DNA of 64,000 nt, from positions 42,139 through 106,138 of the forward strand of contig VXCM01001340.1 in assembly GCA_014773175.1 (NCBI GenBank), in the 5' to 3' direction. The DNA is from Lucifuga dentata (taxonomy: Eukaryota; Chordata; Actinopteri; Ophidiiformes; Bythitidae). A program made the position numbers and the translations under genes. Under the pieces are notes generated by a model. It saw only the letters and a program-made list of their open reading frames with translations, ran no database searches and was not told the DNA's origin. Shown here piece by piece: positions 37,801 to 49,800 of the stretch (its first letter is position 1; the number at the start of each line of letters is the position of its first letter).

Positions 37801-40800
37801 ATCGCAAAACATAGTACCTGTAGTAAGAGAGAATTTTTGAATTTGTTTTCAAAATGGTGCGTCACTGAATTAAGATTGAAAGAGGTAACAATTCTTTCAT
37901 CTAATGAGTTTTGCTACAAAATCCCTCATTTTATAATGTGTCTTTGGGTCATAATACAGTATACTGTAAGCTTCATTAACAGGGATATTGTGGACTTATT
38001 CTTACCTTCAGTGGCTGAATGACGAAGAGACTCTGAAAAAAGGAGATAACTAGGGATACCAACCAGTTTATGGAGCGCTCCTTTCCAAATTTCAGCCCAT
38101 ACAGCATTGTGAAATATCCTGCTACACAACTGGTTGCTAGTACCAGCAGCCAGCCAACAAAAATAAACCACCAGGGTAGTCCCCCATGACAGCACATGCT
38201 TATCTTCTTCCTGCTGCCACCATCAGAGCCATCTGCAGGGCTCGACCTGCAAGTAACAGGAGTGAAGAACTAAGGTTACTTTGAAGTACAATTACTGTTT
38301 GTTAAGCATTGTCATTGTAAATCAAACTAACTCTAGATTTCAAAGGAAATGCTAAATTATAGATTTAAATCTGAAACATTTACTTCAATTAATAGTCATA
38401 ATGTGCAGTACTGAGGTTTTACATACAAATAAAATATGGCATGCATATTGAGCAATATGTGGCTTTATTTGTACTAGCTCATTAACTCCAGATTATGCAT
38501 ATTGTTAACACATCTGGAAATTATGTTTCAAAGTTTTGTCTTCATTTTCAAAGCATAACATCTAGGGAGCCACTTCTCAATTAATTTCGATACATTTTCA
38601 GAATCATCTTGCAGAGAACTGCAACTTACACGACAGTTTGCATTACATTAGCTTCACTTAATATGAATACTTGTTGGTGCATTTAAGAGTGGCTGTTGCA
38701 CAATTAACGTTAAAGAGTTGACTGCCAAACAATGATTTTAATGTAGGATCAAAAATCATTTGTCAAATCATTTGTCTTCTGGATTTGATTGTCATAACTC
38801 ATTAAGATAATGCTTTTTAGCAGCTGACGCTCAACTCGAATGTTTTCAAAATTGTCACTGCTGGCTTGTTCATTACCATGTTACATAATTGTAACAATAA
38901 AAATGTGATCATTTCTTCATGTTATGGATTAAGCAATTTTCAAGCCTCTAACAACTTATTATCATAGTGTACTAAAAATGCTAATCGTTTGCCTATACAA
39001 GGTTCTATGCTTTAAAAAAATAATGAAAATAAGGCTTATGGGCTAACACTTCAAAAAAAAACAAAAAAAAAAACCCATCATTGTAGTCATTTTTAATTAA
39101 TATATGTATGCCTTTTAAACTTTGTCTGGGCGAGTTCGTCCTGGTTACCACAGCTGGATGTGAGGATCTGACCCTCAAGGAGAACCTTCATGCTCTGGAC
39201 TTGCTGCATAGCCTGGCTGTAGCTGTGTGCGGTTGGGAAGCTCGAGGCTCCCAGCAGACTCAACTTCATGTCAATATGACACAGCTTCCTGTATAGAAAC
39301 TGGGCTCGGTTGTTCTTTTTCTGGATGTCCTCCATTGCTGTGTTAGATTGTACACCATCACTGTCCTCTGGAAATATAAATGGCTTATTTTTTGAATGTT
39401 TAATAACTCTGTGCTGTAGGCAGTACACTCTGTATGTGAAGTCAAATTAAATCAGGTTCACGTATTCCATATTTAATTGCCTCATAATGGAAAACATGCT
39501 TTTTTACAAGACACCTTTAACTTTTTAATTATTTTTGTAATTTTGGTTTGCATGTAATTCTCACAATATAAAGGTACAACATCACACAAGATAATGGTCT
39601 TATTTAAATGTAGGTTAAATAAAGGTTACAATCGATGCTATAAGATGACATTTATTGAATTAGAAATGTCATCATGCAGCACGTCAGGAAACACACACAA
39701 ATGTATTAACCACATTAAAGGACTATACCTGCGATAGTGCATGTTTGAGCCTAATCTATTCACAGTGAATTAAAAAAATTTTTCCTGCCTTCCAGACCGC
39801 CATTGGTTTCAGTTGATTCTGATTCTATTAAAATCAGTTTTTTGATACTTGAAACATTCTTGGAACAAGTAATCCATCATTGCCAACAAGACATATATTC
39901 AGGTTTTTTTTTAGAAGTTACGTATTTTTAGCGTTTAAGCACAACAAAAAGCATGGAGTGAACATATGTCTCCACCACGGAATATAGTCCCAAAAGAAGA
40001 CCTGCATTTATTGAAAAATTTAAAAGACCATGACTTCATAAGGCTGCATAACTATTAGCAGGCAAAACATCGATTTTTAAGGTGGGTGTATCGCTTGAAT
40101 ATTTGATTTTGAATGATTAAGAGATTTGCAAAATATCAGGAAAGCTGAAACACAGTTTTATCCTTTGGGAAATAATTGTCAGTCACATAACATGTATGAA
40201 AATTAAACATATTAGGCTCAAACATGCAAAATGGCCGGTATGGTCCTTTGATGTATGGTTTAAGACTTATTCTTGTCGGGGTTGAAAAGTCACTGAAATA
40301 ATGATGATGGTCCACTGAAGTTTTCAGTGAAACATCGCCGGTATGGTCCTTTAAGACATCAAGATGGGACCTAATGAAGGCACAGCTGCATAAAATGTCA
40401 TGACATTCACAGGAGTTCGTACCTGGTAGTTGAGGGTAAATGTGAGAACTCTGTGTTTTTGAAGGCGCGTTAGTGGCATCATCAAATTTGTTATTCCTTC
40501 TGATTAAATCTTCCATCACAGAAAGGACGGCGTTGATGTCACCTTGTTGTCCAAGCTCAAACTCAGACTCTATGTTGCTTTTCGAGGACGTAGAGAGTGA
40601 ATACACAATTCTTGCAATATCCTGAGAGAGATGTACAAACACAAAAGCTTATTGTTTACATTAAAATCAATTCGAAATTCTTAGTAATTATGGACGTAAA
40701 TAGACATACAGTATTTATGTTGTGTGTATAAATGTGTGATACTGACGTGACAGCGCTATTGCCCTACAGCATTAAGTATAACAGTTCCTACCTTGATGAC

Positions 40801-43800
40801 AGTGTCTAAAGTGATTTCACTGACATTCACGTCTGTGGTGGCTGTCTGTAAGGAAGACATCCAAGAAGTGCTGTTCGTTTGAGTGACATCTAGTTTATGT
40901 GCTTTGGCCTTGCAACAAGGCATCTCCCGGGGACGGGCGATTCTGAAGATACTAACAATGAGGAGATTGACTGGAAACATAATAAGTGAACTTTGAACTC
41001 CAATCATGAACTGTTGCCATGTAAACTCAAAGTGACCTGGGAGAATAAAGAGAGAGGCAGACACAGAAAAAAGATGCACCGTGTGAAATTAGATTTTCAA
41101 GTGCACTTTGTCTGTTTATAAATCTATAATAAAGTAGTGCTCGGTTTCATTGGGCACACATTGCCATAAAGTAGGCAAGAGGTTCTATAAATGGAAACAA
41201 AAAATGCTATTTGCAAATTATAGAGATTAAGGGACAAACGTTTCACAAAAGTTTAATATGTTGCTCTTTGGTTGTCATTATTAAAGCTAGTTTCTGCACT
41301 GTAAACCTAATCATTGTGTCTGCTGCTGTACCGAGGTCCAGAGTCTGCTCCGAGGGGTCTGTTGGGATGCCATAAAACATTATACTGGTCAGCATGGTGC
41401 ATAGCAGCAGGGAGAAACAGCAGGAGACTCTCTGAACACGAGTAAAAGAGCTGCTTGCTGGCCGATTGATCACAGAAAACCAGAGGTGGCCATCGTTGAA
41501 ATCCTTAGTTGTCTTCATGAAGAACAGATTCCTAGAAAATAATTGTAAAGTATAAAACAGAAATTAAGTCACAGTTAACAAACAAACCTCAACAAACTTC
41601 ATCATTTTGAAATAAATCTTTTAATCATGGATTAAAAGATTTATTTCAAAAGTAGAATGAACTGGTAACAGAAACAGAACCAGCAACCCTTCGTTTTTTC
41701 TCATGTTTCTTTTTGATTCTCTTCATAGGTACATTTAGGCATTTAATATTTTTAATATACAGTATTTCAATACATTCCATGTTTCATTATTAATTACATA
41801 GTTGTAGTATATGGCTCATATATTAATATTGGAGTTATTACAGTTGCACTCTGAGTGATTTTTATAGGATATTTTGATAAAAGCCTATCTTACTAGACAT
41901 TTTTCTAAGTAAGCCAATAAAAAAAACAAAGATGTCATGTAATTTATGTTCATTAGATAGTATTAAGCCAGTGGAATATACGTGGTTAAGCTCTAACTGA
42001 ATATGTAACAGTCTAGGTTTGTTTTAAACGCACGTTTTACCAGATTTTGAGTTTTATTTTTTCACAAAAGCTTAGCAGCTAATATGTTGCTCTTTGGTTG
42101 TCATTTAATGTAAATGAGTTATGCTAGATTAACAGCTGTTAAGAATGAATATACTGACCTTACCTGAACCTCTTCAAATCCATGTCTGTTGAAACAGAGA
42201 AAACCTTATCCAGGGAACAGTCACCCACATCTATGGCCAGCCAGGAGTTACAAAGAAAATGCCATTGCTGCTCAGTCTTTAAATCCTGCACCACCACATT
42301 ACTCACGTACCTGAGAGAAAATAATTAAATGTAGAGATTACATTTATTTATTTTTCTTTATTTTTTTCTTGTTTAAAAGTAGCAACCATCAAATTTATTC
42401 GCAATGCTGGCATGTCATTTTATATTAGTCTGCTGAACAAAGCATAGAGAATATGTCATAATGAAGAGTGAGATGCCTTGTTTTTATGTACTGCAGGAAA
42501 AGGATTTAAATGTGTTTTCTTTCTTAAAAACTATTATCTTTCCTCCTTTTCCCAAGGAAGCATTACCTTTCTTCCCTTAATGCGACTTCAAACATAGAAA
42601 GATAATTCTGAAAATTCAGTATCAGCCTTTTGTGGCACACAACACAAAATATTATTTAGATGGCCTGTATCATAATAGAGATTATTATTTAATTTCAGTA
42701 CTTTCCTGGTCAGACGCAAAACATAAATTTTAGTATTTGCTCACCAGGCAGGGTTTGCCCCTGAGTTGTTGTGCCACAATCTGATGCCCTGCAAGTCGCC
42801 CAGGGAGTAAGGTGTAGTTATCAGGAACATGTCCACGCCACCTCTTTCAAACACACATTTCTTTGGATCTGTCAGGTGGTGTGGCTCACTGTTTCCTTCT
42901 GCACCCAGCAGAGTTATAATCACCTAAAACAACATTACTTATTACTTTCCCCAAAGCTGAATACAGGAAAGTCACCACTGAGGAACATGGAGGGAAGGGC
43001 AGGGTGAGTGTGAACTATCTACAATCTGTAAGAGCTAGGAAAGTTGGGGTTAAGTGTTTAAGGGGTCCATGAGAGTATCCACAAAGGCTGCTCAGCAAAA
43101 TGGGTGTCTTAAAGGGCACCCAGCTTGTATCAAAACTGGGAAAACTAAGGATGTGTTCACACCGGCCATATGAGGAAGGTATATTCCTAACAATAACAAC
43201 CATAATCAGAATTTATTACACTGTGAGAGGATATAGCATACACAATAAAAGCTACATATTCCTATATATTATGGAAGAAAAATTGTCAGTAAGAGTAATA
43301 CCAGGGGGTAGCCTCTCATTTGTCACTCAAACTCTCTATGAGAATCAGAATGTGTCATGGATGAGGGAGAAAATTACACGAAACTAAATTGCAAATGGAT
43401 CACTGAATATCTACAGTGGGTATTAATGATAAAACATTAACCTGAGAAGACGTCGCGGCCCGTCTGCGATGCCCAGTGCGAATACACAACAAGTAGCCAT
43501 ATTCATCCAGGGGATCATTGTCTTCCAGTACAGTAACTGTCACCTTCAGAAGAGGACCAATCAAAAAAGAAAATCATTTAATATTAGCTCACCATTAATG
43601 TTAGACAACTTCATTTGACATGTTCTGCATGGAGAAATAAATTAAAATGTCTGACACAATTTAATGATTGGGTCATTAGCAAGACACTCAGTGTAATTAT
43701 GGCAAAATTATGATGCTGCTAGAAAGTCTCACAGTCGAGATATGGCAGCTCCATACAGCCAATCAAGTTTAATCATATGTACACCACATATCTGTAGGTG

Positions 43801-46800
43801 ATAATCAAGTAAAATAAATAATAAAATAAAAAATATTTACACAATATTTTATGTGTCCACTGCATTGATGCATACACAAAATGTATGTAAAAATACAAAG
43901 TAATTCCTTGTTTTTCATGTGTTTTGTTGATACTGTCTGTGTTAATAACATACTAACTGTATGTTATTAACACAGACAGTGTGTGTGTTTATTAATTTAT
44001 TGTTTATTTGGCAGGGACGATACATACAACATTGCCACGGATTCCAATGTGGAAAATGCAATGTATGTAAGACATCTAGTTTAAGCTAATTTGCAGTACT
44101 TGTCTGTGGTCAGGCTTTTAAATACAACAAAAAACAATCCACACAATTCATACAAAATACAAATTAAAACAGACAAATTTACATACAAATTTACAAAGTA
44201 TGTTAATAACATACTAACTGCTGCATAATACAGAACTATAAATTGGACAGTGTGACTGTTTCATGAACGATGGCTTATTCTAGGGCTACAGGCTTACTGA
44301 CCTTGGCTGTGTCTTGTATGTCTTTGTGGCGTGCCCAAATAACCGCCAAAAGATAACCCACAAAAAGTGCACCCACAAAGCACACAACCACAGGGTTCTC
44401 TGTGAAGGTTCCAAACAGCTCGGCTGAGCGTGACGGATCCACAAGGTTTGGAGTCACAAAGAAAGAAGTGCCAAACATGGTCAGGTGATTACAGAGGCAC
44501 TGAGTGACTAAAGGTGTGGTCTGAACACCAACCTAGGAGGACAACGGCAAATAAGGCAATTAATTTCACTGAAATTTAGACAGCATGTTATAATTGAGTG
44601 GGAAATTGATTTGCTGTATTTACCCTGCATCCATAACTGCTCCAACTCCTTTCTGCTTCATCCCAGTATTTACACTCTGAGGCAAACGGTGTTACAGACA
44701 AACTGGCATTGATGGATTTTATTCCTGGACCTACTATTGGTCTCACTACAAGATAATGTACTCCAGTGTTTCCCTTTAAAGTCCCTGGATCTAGCAGCCA
44801 AGTGTATCTCTCCTCTTGACACACACAAACACATACAATTATTGAACATATAAGAAATTTCAAATGAATTAAAAATGCTCCATGTTCCCCATTAAGCAAA
44901 GGGATTTATTACTTTGATTAGTTCCTTCGTGAGGCATCTGCGTCATGGCCACATAAGTAGTATCAGTGGGATATTCCTTATAACCGAGGAGGAGTTTGAA
45001 AGGTAAAGGATCTTCAGAAGGCACCATCTTTAAAAGGTAAAACAATGTAGTTTCAGCAAAAAAAAAAAAATCTCTGCAATACAAAAAGTTGAATAGATTT
45101 GCTGAACTTGGTATACCATGCAGTGAGCATAATTATAAGTAGGAGTGGTCACAGTTGTTGGACTACTCTTAGATAGCTGCCTGTTACTACCTAGTAACTC
45201 CCTGGTATCATATTCTCATTTTTTAAGAAAATTTGTGGATTCATCTGCTTACACAACACTATAGGTTTAAAAAAAAAAAAAAAAATTCTTAAGTGTTAAA
45301 TATGATGAAAGAAAATTGTTTATTGAAGTGTGATAAGGAAGTCTGAAATGGATATGAAAACCAACATGTCACTGGACCTTTAACACTAGCGTAGAGTCAG
45401 ATGAAGGGACATTGATGATCATTGTGCTGTAGTTTCCCAGGTCCAGGATGGAGTTGCTCACTTTCTCTCCAACAGGCCTTGGCACCAGAATCTGAGGATG
45501 GCAAGATGCCAGAATATATTTTGTCATTATCTTATGAATGTAAAACAGTTCTTGTTAAATAGACTTAATAGACTAAATAGGCAGATATTGCAATGAAAAT
45601 AAAATGCCACCTAGGGCAGTGCCATACCATTCCTGACAATACCAGTATAATTTTTTAATATAAAAATTTGTACTATCACAGTATTGCCGATGTTACGATC
45701 TGATGACATGCTGACATTTTCACATCTGTGCAACAAGAAGAAACAAAACAAGCAGATCTGGAAGTAGAGTGGTCAGCGCCTGACGAATTCGTTCCTAAAA
45801 AGGGAGCAGAATTGTTGTCTGGAAATTGTTTGGAAATGTTTTGGCTACAAGGTTGTCTGACTAACTGCCAAAGCTTGGAACAGGACCAATTTTTCTCCAC
45901 CTGAAGCAGAAACACTAGGATGAAGACCAAGAAAGTCACAAATTAGGTAAAGAGGAGATTTGCCAAACAACCAGGAAAGTGATGTAGAGTGAGCACAGCA
46001 GGAATGTTAGCTAGTTGTACTCCTGGTGACAGAAAAAGTAAATGGTGTATGAAATTAGCAAAGTGGTGACCTTTTGTTAAAAACAGAAAGAAAGAACGTG
46101 TTAGCTAAGCCGCAATGCTCACTTCAATTGAGTTATTTTCCTCAACAATGGGCTTGTAGTGGAACTAGACTTTAGAGATGTATTTTAAGCCATTTTAAGT
46201 GCAGGATAATAGCAGCTATTTACCATAGCAGGTAATATAATAACCTGCCAAAGACCACCTCTTTAGCCATCATCAGAAGTTTTATTTGCTTGACACAATT
46301 TGTTTTTTAATACACTACTTAAGACTTGCATGTGTAGTTCATTTGAGTAATTGTTTACAAGATATTACAGGATTTAATAATTTATACTTTTGCTGATAGG
46401 AAACACTATAATGTGCCTACTATTATTTGTTACTTATGTAGTTACATTTTGCAGTGTCGTATACTTATGTAATCAAACAACATTCTTCAGTCCAACATCG
46501 TTTACATCAACTTGAATATCGTTACTGATAAAACACCTTGAAATATGGTAATAATATTCTAAGGCTATCTCACCCACTCTGAGTGCTATTCATTTATCTG
46601 ACCTGCAGTACTGTACCAGTTACTGCACAATGCTCTGTTATAAGAGCTTTTAAATACTGATGCTGAAACACCACTTAGATTTCTCTTCCCTGGTAAGCCT
46701 TAATGGTATATAAATGTATGTCCTCACAGAAAACACTCTCCAGCTGTGTAGAAAATAGCTTAATGGAACAATTCTCAAGTCCTGCACTACTTCAGCACTG

Positions 46801-49800
46801 ACCTCAATATCCTCACTTAAGTTCTCCACAGGGACACTGGAGCCACTCCCCTTTGTGAGGGAGAGACTACTAACTTCACTGCTGATGTTTCCACTTTTAT
46901 GCCAGGAAAACGGGTTCTTTTTAAAACTCAGCATCTGCATCCAAATAGATTTAAAGAGTAAAGTCCACATTAACGAGAATTAAGACAAACTTGGAGTATA
47001 ACATATGCAATGTCCTTTGTAATGCACTTGAACATCTGCTCATGTACACATAAAACACACATATGTTCACATGTATGCACATAGTATGCACTTAAAACAC
47101 ATGCTGACTTACTCGAACATCCACTGTTTCTTCTGAAGAGATTATGTTCAAGGGCAGGACCGGGAGGGAAAATCTGGTTGATTTATTGTCAGGTATGTTT
47201 ATAGGCTTTTTATGCAAACTTCCTGATGTCTTTCTGAAAGAGGAAACATAAAGAGAGTGTTATTAAAGTTTATTTGAAAAGTTTGATATGTCGAAGTGTT
47301 CTTGATGCTCACCTGACCATATGAGCAGCTTGTTAATATGATTATTTCAGGATTAATAAGCAAAAAGGTATCCACAAGTTTCAATAGGAAAATACAAATA
47401 GCAACAAGATATTTGTAGAGAAACCAAAGGAAAATTGTGGAAACCTTCCTCCTGCTATTTGTCTAATTACTGTAAGAAAACATTGTAGCTGAGATGGAGA
47501 CTTAAGCTTAAAGTTCAAGCTAACTTACCTCTCAACTAAGACTCCAACGTTAGTTTGTTGGAGAACAGCTGGCCCCTCGTTAACCTCCAGAAATTTTAAC
47601 AGTGCACTCTGTATATTGTTCAGAGCGTTGAGAAGGACAGAAGAGACTTTCTCCTGCAAAAGACAACACAAGTCATTTAAGACAAGTGAGAAACCACTTT
47701 TTCAGTCCTCTGAAAATACTGTACGAAAAATGTAGCTACTTACAGTAGAAGAATAATCCAGCATATTGCTTGCTGCCTCTGCAATAGTGTTGGCTGAAGC
47801 TTGTGTTTGTTCCTTGTTTTCTTTAGTTTTTTTCAAATCCATGGAGATTAGGGAGGAACTGAGATTTTCTAGCAATAAAGAGGCCTTTTCCTGGAGGTGG
47901 GCAGCAACACCATTCAGACAATTAGACTTTTCGGGATTGTACTATACCAGTAATAACTTATTTTTCTTATCAAACAAACATCCTAACTGCTGATACCCAG
48001 AGCTGACCATAGACATAAGTAAACTTAAGTGACTGTGTAGGCCTCCGCTGCCAGCAAGGGGCCCACAAACAAGTAAATTACAAACATTAAAGGTATTCTG
48101 TAGACTTTTCTTACAAACACCATTCACCAAAACACATTGAATGCATTCATAAGACATAATGAACACATTCAATCTATACCAGGGATGGGCAACTGGCGGC
48201 CCGCAAGCCAGATACAGCCCACACCTTTAATCTATCAGGCCCTCAGATGAAATGAAATATAACTTAAACCTCTCAGTTAATAAAAATGAAAATTGTAAAA
48301 AGTGATTTTCTTTGTTATTACCATCACCCATCAGCAGAGAGCACTCACATTACTGATGCTGTATTTACTAGCATCCATAAAGGCAAACCACTGAAACACC
48401 ACACCAGTGAAACACACTGAAAGCAGAATTTCATATTTAATGGTGACAAGTAACTGAGTCCTTCCTCCTGTAATACATCTCTACTCAGTCTCACTGTACC
48501 TGAGCAGAGGCGCTGAGTTCGCTGCCTTTTTTGACAATTCCAGCAAGTCCTCTGCTTGTCACCTGAACCTCCTGTGGATTCTTGATGGGACTGTTTTTCA
48601 CAGAGCCAATCATTATGTCTAGCATCTGCTCACGAAGCTGCCAGAGAAATGAAAAAAACACAAAAAACAACAACAAAAAAAAAAAAAAAAAAAANAAAAA
48701 AAAAAAAAAAAAAACCAAAAAAAACATTTGATTTTCAAAACACAGTTTATTAATCAAGATCATTTGCCTCGACTTTTCAGTGTTGAGACACTATCTCTCC
48801 TTTGTTTATTCTTTAGATTTTTTTTTATACCTAATTCTTTTATGATCTCAGTGCTACATGAACTTATTAGCAGATAGACCTTGTTAGCAATCTGTGACTT
48901 AAATCACACGGAAATTTAATGATCCTGCAGATGTTTGATAGTAATGAAAGAGCTATTGGTACATAATCTGTTTTGCTGTATAAATGCTGTATTATATGTA
49001 AAATAAAATTATTACAGCACAGAATAAGAGTTCTTGAACACTAATTTTACTTGCAGAAGTAACTGTATGACACAACTTTAAAGTATCTAGAGTGTTTGAA
49101 AAATATTCCAGTGGAACTGGAAAGTAAAATTTTAGAAAGTTTCTGTTTGGGGAGTCTAAGAAAAATGGCTTGCCTTAAAGGACATACCATTTGTTTTGCA
49201 TGTTTGAGACAAATAAATAGTGTCCGCATACCTGATACGGTATTGTCAACATTTTGCAAAACATAAAACCAAATTTTAGTTTTTTTTGTCATTTTGCCAG
49301 AGCCATTAATCTTTCAAAATCAAATGCTCAAGTGATACATCCACCTTAAAATCTTAATGTTTAGCCTGTTTAGCAGTCTTTTTTCCTGGGACTATATTCC
49401 CTGGCGGAGAGATACATTTTCTTCCATGTAGCTCTGTGTTGGATAAGTTTTAAGTAACTTCAACAAAAAAAATAATAACAGCATATCGTTCTCTGTAATG
49501 GATTACTTATCGCAAGCACTTTTCAAGTCTCTACAAGTTGATTTTTGTAGCATACTCCAATTAACTGAAACAAATGGCTGCCTGGAAGATAGGAAAAACA
49601 ATTGTAATATTTACAACTCCAGTAGTATGTTTTGGAAAATGGTTGGTAGTAATATAGAATGTATGCAGGTCATATTTATGGCTCAAACATGCAAAATCAC
49701 CAGGATGGTCCATCAAGGTTATTAGGCTCTGGGCTGATACAATGGATAAAAACTATTAAAGCTAACCAGAAATTGCCAAGTCCACCCAGAGCAAATTAAC

